In this document: piece by piece, positions 7,339 through 17,160 of the stretch | Layout of the letters: the number at the start of each line of letters is the position of its first letter | Numbering within the stretch: the stretch's first letter is position 1 | Assembly: GCF_016899755.1 (NCBI RefSeq) | Contig: NZ_JACJJC010000002.1 | Span: 1-64,000 of the forward strand | Length of the DNA stretch: 64,000 nucleotides | Source of the DNA: Sutterella massiliensis | GTDB taxonomy: Bacteria > Pseudomonadota > Gammaproteobacteria > Burkholderiales > Burkholderiaceae_F | Reading direction: 5' to 3' | Program-made: the position numbers and the translations under genes | Notes under the pieces: generated by a model | Databases searched by the model: none | Told to the model about the DNA's origin: nothing | The model's input: the letters and a program-made list of their open reading frames with translations, nothing else

Positions 7339-10300
7339 TCAGAGTCTCGAGATAGACTGCCAGACGCGCTCGAGGCGCTTCACGCTCACGGGCATGGGCG
7401 TACGCAGCTGCTGCGCGAAGAGCGAAACGCGAAGCTCCTCAAGGAGCCAGCCGAATTCGACGAGGTGCGGATCGGCCTGACCGCGGCGCTTGGCGGTTTC
7501 GCGCTGCCAGGCTACAGAGAGGCGCTCGATTTCGCGGCGCTTCTCTTCGTCGCGCGCCTGGTCGTTCGGGTAGCGCTCGAGGCGATAGAGCACGGCCTTC
7601 ATATAACGCGGGTAATGCGCGAGCTGCGCGAGCGGCACGCTCGTGAGGAAGTGCGGCGGGAAGAGGCGCAGCAGCTGCGCATTCACGTCTTCAAGAAGCG
7701 CCTTTTCGCCGGCAAAGCGCTTGAGCTTCATCGGAATGAGCGTTGCCGAAGCCACAATTTCGGTAATGAGGCGCGCAACTTCGCCTGCAACGAGCGTCAG
7801 GCGACCGCGCACATCCTCGCGCCGCGCGCGGAAGCTCGCTTCGTCGTTGGGCAGGGGTTCGGCCAAAGCGGTCGCCGTGAGCGCGCAGTCGATCACGTCG
7901 TTCTCGAGCGACTCGAAGCTCTCAAACGAAGTCGAAAGCCCCGGCACAATCGCCGCCTGCATCTGCACGCGTCCGAGCTCGCGAAGCGAGCGCTCGACAA
8001 ACTTCACTTGTTCGCGCAGCGTCAGCCGGAAGAGCTTCAAGAGCCCTTTGCGATGCGCCTTCTGCGCTTCGATCGGATCGTCGAACACCTCGATCGCACA
8101 GGCATCGCCGCAGTCGACGAGCGCCGGATGACCGATGAGCGTTTCGCCGCGACGCTGAATTTCCATGAGTTCGGGGAGTTCGCCGAAGGTCCAGTCGGTG
8201 ACGGCATCGGCTCCGGCCAAACCGCGCGCGACCGAAGCGTCCGCCTGCGCAACACTCTTAAAGGTTTCCTGCGCTTCACGTCCGAGCTCGGCGCGCAGCT
8301 CCGCGAGGTTGCGCCCCATGGCAAGCTGCCGCCCGTGCTCGTCAATCACCTTGAAGTTGAGGATGAGATGCGGCGGAATCTGCTCGGTCTTAAAGTCCGA
8401 GGGCGTGCAGGGAATGCCGAGCGTCGTTCGGATATCGTCGGCCAATGCCTGTACGAAGCCCGAAGCCTGCGGCGCGCCGTCCTGTGTACGCGTGAAAAAG
8501 CCCTTGGCGTACTCGGCAATCGGCACGCAGTGGCGACGGATTTTCTGCGGCAGGCTTTTGAGGAGCACCTGCGCCTTTTCCTTCACCATGCCCGGCACGA
8601 GCCACTCCGCGCGCACGGCGTCGATCTGATTGAGCGCAAAAAGGGGCACGGCGAGCGTGACGCCGTCCTTGGGACTGCCAGGCTCGAAGTTGTAGGTGAG
8701 CGCCATCTCGACGCCCGCCATCTCCAACTTCTTCGGGAAGTACTGCGTGCTCGCACCAGCAGCCTCATGGCGCATGAGCTCCTCGCGAGAGAGCCGCAGA
8801 CGCTTGGCGTCCGGGTTCTCGTCCTTCGCGGCGCTTTTGAGCCACTTCGCCAGCGTTGCGGTCGAATTGACCGTCTGCGGGAGCACACGGTCGTAGAAGT
8901 CGAAGATGAGCGTTTCGTCGACGAGCACGTCCGGGCGGCGCGTCTTGTGTTCGAGATCGCGAATTTCCTTCACGAGCCGCAGATTGTGCTTCAAGAACGC
9001 GAAGTCGCCTTCGATTTCGCCTTCGACGAGCCCCTCGCGAATAAAGAGTTCGCGCGCGAGCGCGGGATCGTGCTTGGCGAAGCTCACGCGCCGTCCCTGA
9101 TAGACGGTGAGGCCGTAGAGCGTGCCCTTTTCGAGCGCGACAACTTCGCCGCGCTTCTTCTCCCAATGGGGCTCGGACCAGTTCTTGCGGATAAGCGTGC
9201 CCGCGGCACGCTCGATCCATTCGGGATCGATATCGGCAACGCAGCGCGCGTAGAGCTTCGAAGTCTCCATGATTTGACCGGCGAGAATCCAACGGCCGCA
9301 CTTCTTCGCGCGAATAGACCCCGGCCAGATCCAAAACTTGATGCCGCGCGCACCGAGGTAGGGGGGCGCACGGAAGTCGCTCTCCACGGCTTTCGAGCCG
9401 ATGTTGCCAAGCAACCCCGAGAGAAGCGCGCGGTGCACTTCTTCAAAAGTGGCTGGCGCCGTATTGATGCGCCAGCCGAGGTCGGCGGCGAGGCGCTCCA
9501 GCTGGTGCTCGACTTCGCGCCACTCGCGCAGTCTGCGCGGCGAAAGGAAGCGCCGCTTCATCTCTTGGTCGAACTTGCGGTTGCTTTCTTTGTTGGCGCG
9601 CGCCGTTTCGACGTAGTCCCAGAGCTTCACGTAGGAGAGGAAGTCGCTGCGCTCGTCGGCAAGCTTACGGTGCGCTTCGTCGGCCGCCTGCTGCGCGTCG
9701 AGCGGACGCTCGCGCGGATCCTGCACCGAGAGGCCCGACGTGATGATGAGGAGCTCGCGCAGCGCTCCCAAGTCGTTGCCGGCCAACAGCATTCGGCCGA
9801 GCTTCGGGTCGACGGGGAGCTTCGCGAGCGTTTCACCCACGGGCGTGAGTTCGTTGCGCTCATCGACGGCGGCGAGTTCTTCGAGAATCGCGTAGCCGTC
9901 TGCGAACGCCTTCGGGGGCGGCGCCTGCACGAAGGGAAACGCCCGGATGTCGCCAAGCTTCAAGGACATCGCGCGCAGAATCACCGCCGCGAGGTTCGAG
10001 CGCATGATTTCCGGGTCGGTAAAGGCCGGTCGGGACGCAAAATCCTCTTCGCTGTAGAGGCGAATGCAGATGCCGTCTGCGACGCGCCCGCAACGGCCCG
10101 CGCGCTGATCGGCCGAGGCACGGCTCACGCGCTCAACGAGGAGCTGCTCGACCTTGTAGCGGTAGGAATAGCGCTTCACGCGCGCGTAGCCCGGGTCCAC
10201 CACGAAGCGAATGCCGGGCACGGTGAGCGACGTTTCCGCGACGTTCGTCGCGAGCACGATGCGGCGCATGCCGCTCGGCGCGAAGACGCGCGCCTGCTCG

Positions 10301-11892
10301 GCAGCGGAAAGCCGCGCGTAAAGCGGCAGAATTTCCGTTTTGCCGATGCGCGTCTTTCTGAGATAGTCGGCCGCTTCGCGGATTTCGCGCTCGCCCGGGA
10401 AAAAGACGAGGATGTCGCCCGGACCGGCCGCCTCGAGTTCGCTCACGGCGTTATCGATCGCGCCGAGTATCGTGCGGTCGTCCTCTTCGTCGGCGTCTTC
10501 GATCGGGCGCCAGCGGATCTCAACGGGGTAAGTGCGTCCCGAGATGGTCAGTACGGGCGCTTTTTTGCCGTTCACGGCGAAATGCTCGGCAAAGCGCTCC
10601 GCATCGATCGTGGCCGAAGTCACGATCACCTTGAGGTCGGGGCGCTTCGCAATGAGGCGCTTCAGGTACCCGAGAAGAAAGTCGATGTTGATCGAGCGTT
10701 CGTGCGCTTCGTCGATGATGATCGTGTCGTAGGCCGAGAGCATCGGGTCGCCCTGCGTTTCCGCGAGCAGAATCCCGTCGGTCATGAGCTTGATGGTCGC
10801 GCCGGGGGCCGTGTGATCCGTGAAGCGCACCTTGAAGCCCACAACGTCGCCCGGCGCCGTCTTGAGTTCTTCGGCGATGCGCGCGGCAATGGAACTTGCG
10901 GCAATCCGGCGCGGCTGCGTGCAGCCGATGCGCCCTGTCTGACCGCGGCCGGCCATGAGCGCAATCTTGGGGAGCTGCGTGGTTTTGCCCGAACCCGTTT
11001 CACCGCAAACGATGACCACCTGATTTTCTTGAATGGCGCGAATGATTTCGTCGGCACGCTCGGAAACAGGGAGGCCCGGCGCGAGTTCGAAGGGCGCAAT
11101 GGGATTGCGCCGCTCGGCCCACGAGAGGCGCGGCGCACGTTCGCCGCGCGAAGCGCGAAGGGCGCGCTCGCCTGCGGACTGCCCGTCCGCGCCAGGCAAC
11201 CGGCGCTCGGCCTGCTTACGATCGGCAGCGCGACCGTTTCGCTCGGTTTTCTCCGTGCGCTCGCCCTTCCCGGAACGCGCACGTCCGCCATGGAATCCCT
11301 CGAGGGACGCCAGACGCTCGAGCGCCGCAGGATCGGCCGGGCGGGGCTTGCGGGCGCGGCGCGCCGGTGCGGCGTCACCGGCGCGTTTCTGCGGGTGCGA
11401 AGCCGTCGTCGGCGAAGCGGCTTTCGCGGCACCGCTCGAGCGGGGCTTCTCGCCCGCAGCATTCGCCTGCGCGCGGTCCCTCACTTCTTTACGACCGCCG
11501 CGATCGGCTTCGCTCTTAAGCGCCTCGGCCGAACGGAACACGGCGCCCGCCGAATTCGCGGCGTCCGCGAGAAGCGAACCGAAGGCGCCTGCGGCGGCCG
11601 CCTTCGAGAGACGCTTGGGTTCGGCTGCGGCAGGTTGGGGCTGTGCCTGCGCGGCGGACTTCGTCGCAGCGGCCGACTTTTTGCCCTTCTCCTGCATCGC
11701 CGGGCCGCGAACAAGCGCGCTCGCGCCCTTGGCGGCCGCCTGCTTCGAGAAGCCTTCGCGCCGCATGCGCAGGCGCTCGGCCTCTTCTCTGGCGCGTGCC
11801 GCCTCTTCCTTCTTTCTCGTCTGCTCGAGTGCGCCTTCAAGGTCGCCGCGCACTTTCTGGAAAGCGGCAAATAAAGCTCGATCCCCTGTCAT
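7339..11892 (-). CDS. hrpA: ATP-dependent RNA helicase HrpA with long N-terminal extension
   Basis: A DEAH-box helicase of 1517 residues, over 200 longer than the roughly 1300 usual for HrpA. Motif I is GETGSGKTT (298-306), followed by DEAH and SATID motifs, the HA2 and OB domains, and the long HrpA-specific C-terminal DUF3418 region. Such helicases rescue stalled ribosomes and act on mRNA. The first 280 residues are low-complexity Ala/Arg/Lys/Glu-rich sequence without recognisable fold, starting with a probable coiled coil (about 15-50). The ATG at 11892 was preferred to a frame opening 90 bases upstream because it has a purine-rich site (GAAGAGAC). It is divergent from yggX. Confidence 0.93.
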   Translation of the reverse strand: MTGDRALFAAFQKVRGDLEGALEQTRKKEEAARAREEAERLRMRREGFSKQAAAKGASALVRGPAMQEKGKKSAAATKSAAQAQPQPAAAEPKRLSKAAAAGAFGSLLADAANSAGAVFRSAEALKSEADRGGRKEVRDRAQANAAGEKPRSSGAAKAASPTTASHPQKRAGDAAPARRARKPRPADPAALERLASLEGFHGGRARSGKGERTEKTERNGRAADRKQAERRLPGADGQSAGERALRASRGERAPRLSWAERRNPIAPFELAPGLPVSERADEIIRAIQENQVVIVCGETGSGKTTQLPKIALMAGRGQTGRIGCTQPRRIAASSIAARIAEELKTAPGDVVGFKVRFTDHTAPGATIKLMTDGILLAETQGDPMLSAYDTIIIDEAHERSINIDFLLGYLKRLIAKRPDLKVIVTSATIDAERFAEHFAVNGKKAPVLTISGRTYPVEIRWRPIEDADEEDDRTILGAIDNAVSELEAAGPGDILVFFPGEREIREAADYLRKTRIGKTEILPLYARLSAAEQARVFAPSGMRRIVLATNVAETSLTVPGIRFVVDPGYARVKRYSYRYKVEQLLVERVSRASADQRAGRCGRVADGICIRLYSEEDFASRPAFTDPEIMRSNLAAVILRAMSLKLGDIRAFPFVQAPPPKAFADGYAILEELAAVDERNELTPVGETLAKLPVDPKLGRMLLAGNDLGALRELLIITSGLSVQDPRERPLDAQQAADEAHRKLADERSDFLSYVKLWDYVETARANKESNRKFDQEMKRRFLSPRRLREWREVEHQLERLAADLGWRINTAPATFEEVHRALLSGLLGNIGSKAVESDFRAPPYLGARGIKFWIWPGSIRAKKCGRWILAGQIMETSKLYARCVADIDPEWIERAAGTLIRKNWSEPHWEKKRGEVVALEKGTLYGLTVYQGRRVSFAKHDPALARELFIREGLVEGEIEGDFAFLKHNLRLVKEIRDLEHKTRRPDVLVDETLIFDFYDRVLPQTVNSTATLAKWLKSAAKDENPDAKRLRLSREELMRHEAAGASTQYFPKKLEMAGVEMALTYNFEPGSPKDGVTLAVPLFALNQIDAVRAEWLVPGMVKEKAQVLLKSLPQKIRRHCVPIAEYAKGFFTRTQDGAPQASGFVQALADDIRTTLGIPCTPSDFKTEQIPPHLILNFKVIDEHGRQLAMGRNLAELRAELGREAQETFKSVAQADASVARGLAGADAVTDWTFGELPELMEIQRRGETLIGHPALVDCGDACAIEVFDDPIEAQKAHRKGLLKLFRLTLREQVKFVERSLRELGRVQMQAAIVPGLSTSFESFESLENDVIDCALTATALAEPLPNDEASFRARREDVRGRLTLVAGEVARLITEIVASATLIPMKLKRFAGEKALLEDVNAQLLRLFPPHFLTSVPLAQLAHYPRYMKAVLYRLERYPNDQARDEEKRREIERLSVAWQRETAKRRGQADPHLVEFGWLLEELRVSLFAQQLRTPMPVSVKRLERVWQSISRL

Positions 11893-12248
11893 GTCTCTTC
11901 GTGATGTTTTCGTGTATTTGTTCTTGCTTCGCCGCGCTGATTTGTATCCGGGCGGACCGCACGATGTATGTCCTGCGGCCAAGTTGCGCTCAAAGCGCGT
12001 TCTTTTCTTTCATTCGCTTCGCACTGGCGGCGCGCTCATCCGAGGCACACCGATTCGCTCGCACGATCGGCTTGCGAAGTACGGTGTCCTCACGTGCGAG
12101 CTGCATTCTAACGGGCGTGCCGTCGGCGGTTTCGCTAAACTCTACCGCACCGCATGCCGGGCGCTTGTGCGCAGAGCGGCACCTTGCCGCCCGAGCCCCA
12201 AGCGTCGGTACTTTTCAAACGCTTTACCGATATTAGAAGGAGGCGCTT
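11893..12248. other. Divergent promoter region of hrpA and yggX
   Basis: About 356 bases with no recognisable gene. A TAAACT -10-like element occurs near 12137 on the plus strand, about 110 bases before yggX. No convincing -35 or operator was seen. Confidence 0.4.
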
Positions 12249-12536
12249 ATGGCGCGCACTGTTCACTGCGTCAAGCTCAACAAGGAGGCCGAAGGCCTCG
12301 ACTACCCGCCGTTCCCGGGCGAACTCGGCGTGCGCATTTGGCGCAGCGTGAGTAAGGAAGCCTGGGCCGAGTGGACGCGCCTGCAGACCATGATGGTGAA
12401 CGAGTACGGTCTCAATCTCGCCGACAGCAATGCGCGCAAGCACCTCATGACGCAGTGCGAGCGCTATTTCTTCGGCGACGGTGCGAACGTCGAAATCCCA
12501 AATTACGTTGCGCCCGAAGCCGAAAAGACCGAGTAA
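12249..12536 (+). CDS. yggX: Fe(2+)-trafficking / oxidative damage protection protein
   Basis: A 95-residue protein of the YggX family, which protects iron-sulfur clusters from oxidative damage and is thought to handle ferrous iron. The family signature is clear at the N terminus: the conserved Cys7 in [25 protein letters not shown], then the basic-aromatic core. Length is typical. A consensus AGGAGG site lies 7 bases before the ATG. It is monocistronic and ends before a strong terminator at 12606. Confidence 0.95.
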   Translation: MARTVHCVKLNKEAEGLDYPPFPGELGVRIWRSVSKEAWAEWTRLQTMMVNEYGLNLADSNARKHLMTQCERYFFGDGANVEIPNYVAPEAEKTE

Positions 12537-12605
12537 TCGCTCACTTCGTCTTCACCGGTCCGCCTCGGCTACACGCCGGGTGAACCTCAGAAGCCCGGCC
12601 AAACG

Positions 12606-12645
12606 AAAGCCGCCCGTTCGAATCGATCGAAAGTCGGGCGGCTTT
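12606..12645. terminator. Bidirectional terminator between yggX and rpiA
   Basis: An 11-bp stem AAAGCCGCCCG / CGGGCGGCTTT (12606-12616, 12635-12645) followed by T residues on both strands. The genes converge here. Confidence 0.8.
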
Positions 12646-12726
12646 TCATTGGGTTTGCTTTCAGGCCCAGCCCGAGCCTATATCGACCGCCGGCATCCTC
12701 CGTCGACGGTCGCGTCAAGCACGCGC

Positions 12727-13395
12727 TCAGCGCTCAAAGGTCTTGACGCCCGCTTCCGTACCGAGAAGCAGCACGTCGGCGCCGCGGTTCGCAAAGAGCC
12801 CCACCGTGACGACGCCGGGCCACGAATTGATTTCGTCTTCGAGCGCCTTGGGGTCTTCGATGCGAAGGCCCGCCGCGTCGAGAATCGAGCAGCCGTTATC
12901 GGTCGTGAAGTCGCGAAGCGTCACCGTGGCGCCGAGCGCTTCAAGGCGGCGCTTTACCGCGGCGGCGGCCATCGGAATCACCTCAACGGGGAGCGGAAAA
13001 CGCCCGAGCACGTCGACCTTCTTCGAAGCGTCCGCGATGCAGACGAAGGTCTTCGAAACGCTCGCGACGATCTTTTCGCGCGTGAGCGCGCCGCCGCCGC
13101 CTTTGATCATCGAGAAGCCCGGATCGATTTCGTCGGCCCCGTCGATATAGACGCCGATCCCCTCGTCGCCGAGCTCGTTGAGGTCGATCACCTTGAAGCC
13201 GAGCGCCTCAAGGCGCTTCGTCGAGCGCACGGAGCTCGAAACGCAGGCGGGGACCTGATCGCGAATGGCGGCAAGTTCGTCGATGAAAAGATCCACGGTC
13301 GAGCCGGTACCCACGCCGAGAATGCGGCCGGGTTCGACGTAGCGGATGGCTGCGCGCGCGACTTCGCGCTTGAGTTCGGTCTGAGAGAGAGCCAT
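12727..13395 (-). CDS. rpiA: Ribose-5-phosphate isomerase A
   Basis: A 222-residue enzyme of the non-oxidative pentose phosphate pathway that interconverts ribose-5-phosphate and ribulose-5-phosphate. Diagnostic segments are the [12 protein letters not shown] phosphate loop, [20 protein letters not shown] with the catalytic acids, and the KREK-type region TREKIVA. The start [10 protein letters not shown] at 13395 has an AAGG site 8 bases upstream and matches family length; a frame opening at 13449 is rejected as too long. Divergent from the histidine kinase gene. Confidence 0.95.
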   Translation of the reverse strand: MALSQTELKREVARAAIRYVEPGRILGVGTGSTVDLFIDELAAIRDQVPACVSSSVRSTKRLEALGFKVIDLNELGDEGIGVYIDGADEIDPGFSMIKGGGGALTREKIVASVSKTFVCIADASKKVDVLGRFPLPVEVIPMAAAAVKRRLEALGATVTLRDFTTDNGCSILDAAGLRIEDPKALEDEINSWPGVVTVGLFANRGADVLLLGTEAGVKTFER

Positions 13396-13605
13396 GGTAG
13401 AAGCCTTGATGTCTGTCTTGAGAGGTCCCGGGGCTGCGCGCTCGAGCACAGCAATGCGCCTCGGGCGTCGGCATTTTAGTCGGCGCCGTACCGGGCGCGT
13501 CTAAAATGAAGCGACCTTTTTTCGCCTGCCGCGCTTTCCTGCTCGGGCGTCGCGCCGATCGGCCGACGCGCTCCGAGAAAGCACGGACTTCCGATTCACG
13601 AAACG

Positions 13606-16101
13606 ATGCCTCCCGTATACACCGAACAGTCCACGGCCGCCGTCTTTAAGAAGCTCAATACCGCCGACCAGGTGCCCAAGTTCACGAACCACGCGCTCTG
13701 GGCCTCTTGGGCTGCCGTGATACTCGTCGGGGTGCTCCTCGCAGGGATCGGCTTCGTCGTGATTGACGCCGACGAGCGTGTTGAAGAAATTCGCCTGAAG
13801 CAGTCGACCGACCTCGTCGTACAGCGCATCGAGTCTCGCCTTTTGGGCACGGCCGAACTGCTGCAGAAGACGAGCATGCGACTCATGTCTTCGTCGAGCC
13901 CCTATCCGGACGCCTATCCGATGGCAACGGCCGAGCTTTCGGCCAGCTCCCTCATGAGCGTTCGACGCGAAGTGCTCGAAATCGCCGTCGCCGACCGCAA
14001 CGGCGTCGTGCTGCAGTCCTGGACCTCGCCCGCCACCCCCGTGCAGGAGCATTTTCTCCCCGGAGCCCCCATTGCCGACGCGGGCACGCGCACGGCGATC
14101 GGCGCCGTTTTTGAAAAGGACTCTTCGGCCGTTTCCGCGCTTTATTCGCGCGAAGACTTCAGCCGCGTCTACGTGAACGTTCTGAGTCCCATGCCGACGC
14201 GCCGCCACGTGCTCATCGCGCGCATCGACATCACGCGCATTCTTGAAGACGCAGCCCTGCGCAGCGACTCCGAGACCCTGGGCTACGCCTTTGCGTTTCT
14301 CTCGAACGGCGAGCGGCTCCCGAAGCTCGCCGTCGAGCGTACCGCCACGCGCAGCACCCCCATCGTCTACACGGCGCCCCTCAATCTCCTCGGATTCCCG
14401 CCCGCAGAAGACATCCGCGTCGAGGGCGTGAGCTACGCGCACGCGCTCTTTGCGATGAATCGGCTGCCCGTATTCGCGCTCGCGGGCTTCGGCCTCATGC
14501 TCTTTACGGCGGTGTGCTTCCTCTTTTACTACCAGCGCAAGCAGCACACCGCGCACCGGCTTCTCGCCGCCGAATATTCTCTTCGCCGCGCGATTTCCGA
14601 GTCGGCGGTCGTGGGGCTGCGCGTCACAACGGACGACGGGCGCATTCTCTATGTGAACGAAACCTTCCAGAAGCTCGTCGGCACCCCGGCCGAAGACCTG
14701 ATCGGACAGACGCCGCCCTATTCCTACTGGAGCGACGCCTCGGAAATCGGCTCCGAAGAGGCCCTTCGCAGATTCGATCAGCTTGGCGGTCCCTATCAGT
14801 TCGAAGCCAAACGCCCAAACGGCGAAACGTTCGTTGCCGAAACGCGCCTCTCGCCCCTTTTTGACGAAAACAACCGCCAGCTCGGCGTGATCGGAGCGCT
14901 TTACGACGTCTCCGAAGCCGTTGTCGCCAAGCGTGCGCTCGAAGCGGCCAATACGCGCTTCAAGCTCGTGATGGACTCGCTCAATTCGGCGATTGCCGTT
15001 CTGGAGCTGCCCGACTGCCGGCGCCGACTCTTCACGAACCGCGCGTTCGACCGCATTTTTGCCGACTGCCCCGAAGCGGCGATGCGCGTCTTCACCGAAG
15101 CGATCGTCAATAACGAACGACCGGGCGGCGAAGGCATCTACGATCGCGACACGGGCCGCTGGTGGGACGTGCGCACGCAGGCGATCCGCTGGACAGACGG
15201 TCAGCCCGCCGTGCTTGCCATTGCGGCCGACATCACGACAAAGCGCGAACTCGAGCTCGCGCGCGAAGCGCAGATGCGCCGCGCCGAGTCGACGCAGCGC
15301 TTGGTGACGATGGGCGAAATGGCGAGTTCGCTCGCGCACGAACTCAATCAGCCGCTCGCCGCGATTGCAAACTACGCGGGCGGCTCCCTCTCGCGCCTCG
15401 AGGATTCGCGCCTCACGCTTGATCAGAGCGCCACGGCCTTTAAGAAAATTGCGAGCCTCGCCGAGCGCGCGGGCCGCATCATTCTTCGCATCCGCGGCTT
15501 TGCCAAGAAAACCGACCCCGTGCTCGAGCCCGTCAGTGCGGCGACCGTCATTCAGGAAACGATGGAACTAGCGCTCATTCAGGCGCGAAAGACCAATGCC
15601 AAGATCGACGTGCGCATCGAAGAAGGCATTCCGCTCCTTTTGGGCGACAGCGTGATGCTCGAGCAGGTGCTTTTGAATCTCATCAAAAATGCCGTCGAAG
15701 CGACCGCGCAGAGCGAAAACCGCACGATCGAAGTGCACGCCGAGCGCGTTTCGCCCGAAGCCGATACGCTTGACGCCGAAGGACGCGCACACATCGAATT
15801 CCGCGTAGTGGACCACGGTCCAGGGATCGACGAAGAGCAGAAGGCGCAGCTCTTTGACGCCTTCTACTCGACCAAGACCGAGGGGATGGGCATGGGGCTC
15901 AATATCTGCCGCACGATCGCCGAAGTGCACGGCGGGCGCATCCGCGTCGAAGACACCGAAGGCGGCGGCACGACCTTCGCCTTCCGCGTGCCCGTGGCGC
16001 TCGAGAGCGACATTGCCAAAAAGCGCGAACGTGAAGAAAAGGCCGCTACCGAACGCGCCGCGCGCGAGGCTGCGCTCGGCATCGGAAAGTCGGGCGGCTA
16101 A
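13606..16101 (+). CDS. PAS-domain sensor histidine kinase
   Basis: An 831-residue membrane kinase. Transmembrane helices at about 32-52 and 287-307 enclose a 230-residue periplasmic sensor of unknown ligand. Two PAS-like domains follow (about 325-445 and 450-560), then a HisKA domain with phosphoacceptor His578 in AHELNQPL, and an HATPase domain with N, G1 (DHGPGID) and G2 (GMGMGL) boxes. The HELNQPL form is typical of FixL/DctB/TtrS-type kinases paired with FixJ-like regulators, and such a regulator follows 138 bases downstream. A TAAAAT element at 13502 may be part of its promoter. Signal unknown; nothing in the neighbourhood identifies the target genes. Confidence 0.9.
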   Translation: MPPVYTEQSTAAVFKKLNTADQVPKFTNHALWASWAAVILVGVLLAGIGFVVIDADERVEEIRLKQSTDLVVQRIESRLLGTAELLQKTSMRLMSSSSPYPDAYPMATAELSASSLMSVRREVLEIAVADRNGVVLQSWTSPATPVQEHFLPGAPIADAGTRTAIGAVFEKDSSAVSALYSREDFSRVYVNVLSPMPTRRHVLIARIDITRILEDAALRSDSETLGYAFAFLSNGERLPKLAVERTATRSTPIVYTAPLNLLGFPPAEDIRVEGVSYAHALFAMNRLPVFALAGFGLMLFTAVCFLFYYQRKQHTAHRLLAAEYSLRRAISESAVVGLRVTTDDGRILYVNETFQKLVGTPAEDLIGQTPPYSYWSDASEIGSEEALRRFDQLGGPYQFEAKRPNGETFVAETRLSPLFDENNRQLGVIGALYDVSEAVVAKRALEAANTRFKLVMDSLNSAIAVLELPDCRRRLFTNRAFDRIFADCPEAAMRVFTEAIVNNERPGGEGIYDRDTGRWWDVRTQAIRWTDGQPAVLAIAADITTKRELELAREAQMRRAESTQRLVTMGEMASSLAHELNQPLAAIANYAGGSLSRLEDSRLTLDQSATAFKKIASLAERAGRIILRIRGFAKKTDPVLEPVSAATVIQETMELALIQARKTNAKIDVRIEEGIPLLLGDSVMLEQVLLNLIKNAVEATAQSENRTIEVHAERVSPEADTLDAEGRAHIEFRVVDHGPGIDEEQKAQLFDAFYSTKTEGMGMGLNICRTIAEVHGGRIRVEDTEGGGTTFAFRVPVALESDIAKKREREEKAATERAAREAALGIGKSGG

Positions 16102-16239
16102 GCAACCTGCGCATAAGCACGGAAAGAGTCGACCGAACATAGCGTTCGGCGTCATCGAACCGCCATTTCCCGATGCGGCGTTGCTAAAATACTTGAATCA
16201 CTTTTTTCGGGACTACCCAGTCACACACAACAGACCACT

Positions 16240-17097
16240 ATGAATCCGAACTACGATTACAGCAACGATGTCCTCGAGCAGCCCGGCATTGTCTACATCG
16301 TTGACGACGAACTCGAAATCCGCGATTCGCTCAAATGGCTTCTCGAGTCTCCCGACTACCGCATTGAAGACTACGAGAGCGGCGAAACCTTCATCGCGCA
16401 GTTCAACGAGAACGTCCCGTCTGTGATTCTCTGCGACCTTCGCATGCCGGGCATGTCTGGCGCGGACGTTCAGGATCATCTGTTGAAGCGCCACATCAAC
16501 GCGCCCTTCATCTTCATCACCGGCCACGGCGACGTGCCGCAGGCTGTCGAAGCCTTTAAGAAGGGGGCCGTGGACTTCATTCAGAAGCCCTTCCAGCAAA
16601 AGCCCATGCAGGAGCTCGTGCGCCGCATGCTCGAACGCGCGCGCGAAATGCGCCGCCGCCGCATCCAGCTCGACGCCAACCGCAGCCTCATCGAGAAGCT
16701 CACGCCGCGCGAACAGCAGGTGCTCGAACGCATCGTCAACGGCCGCCTCAACAAGCAGATCGCCGACGACCTCGGCATCTCGATCAAGACGGTTGAAGCG
16801 CACCGCGCCTCAATCATGGACAAGACCGGCTCGGGCACGGTCGCCGACCTGATGCGCGTTGTGGTGAAGTCCGAACTCTTCCCGAAGATCAGCGCCACGC
16901 TCGCCGAAGCGATCGCGGGACTGCCGAGCATGACCGCGGAAGCGGGTCTGCCGCACACGAAGGAAAACGAAGAGCACATGCGCCGCATGGATCAGGCGCG
17001 CGTTGCCGAAGAAGAAGCCCGTGCACGCGCCGAAGCCGCGCACCCCGGCCTCTCGACGCTGCCGGACCTCCCGGCGACGCTTGACATGCGCCGCTAA
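16240..17097 (+). CDS. FixJ/TtrR-like response regulator with long C-terminal tail
   Basis: A 285-residue regulator, the expected partner of the preceding kinase. The receiver domain has the acidic pair at VDDE, phosphoacceptor Asp66 in CDLRMPGMSG and the conserved Lys in QKPF. A LuxR/GerE helix-turn-helix follows (about 150-210, LTPREQQVLERIVNG...IKTVEAHR). FixJ-type proteins normally stop near 210 residues; this one continues for about 75 more, Glu/Ala-rich and predicted helical. The ribosome binding site is weak. A TAAAAT element at 16195 and the 138-base gap suggest it can be transcribed separately from the kinase. Confidence 0.9.
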   Translation: MNPNYDYSNDVLEQPGIVYIVDDELEIRDSLKWLLESPDYRIEDYESGETFIAQFNENVPSVILCDLRMPGMSGADVQDHLLKRHINAPFIFITGHGDVPQAVEAFKKGAVDFIQKPFQQKPMQELVRRMLERAREMRRRRIQLDANRSLIEKLTPREQQVLERIVNGRLNKQIADDLGISIKTVEAHRASIMDKTGSGTVADLMRVVVKSELFPKISATLAEAIAGLPSMTAEAGLPHTKENEEHMRRMDQARVAEEEARARAEAAHPGLSTLPDLPATLDMRR

Positions 17098-17124
17098 TGG
17101 ACGCTCGCTTCGTCTGAAACACTG

Positions 17125-17160
17125 CGGGACCGAGAAGTCGGTCCCGTTTTTTTGTTTTTT
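17125..17160 (+). terminator. Intrinsic terminator of the response regulator
   Basis: Stem CGGGACC / GGTCCCG (17125-17131, 17140-17146) followed by TTTTTTTGTTTTTT. A textbook rho-independent terminator. Confidence 0.9.

Noticed and set aside
7465..11874. Open frame of 1469 codons on the plus strand, opposite hrpA
   Set aside because: It is antisense to hrpA, which has complete helicase motifs. Its product is Arg/His/Ala/Glu-rich without any family resemblance; GC-rich third positions leave the opposite frame free of stops.
13501..15339. Open frame of 612 codons opposite the histidine kinase
   Set aside because: Antisense; the plus-strand kinase has complete catalytic boxes.
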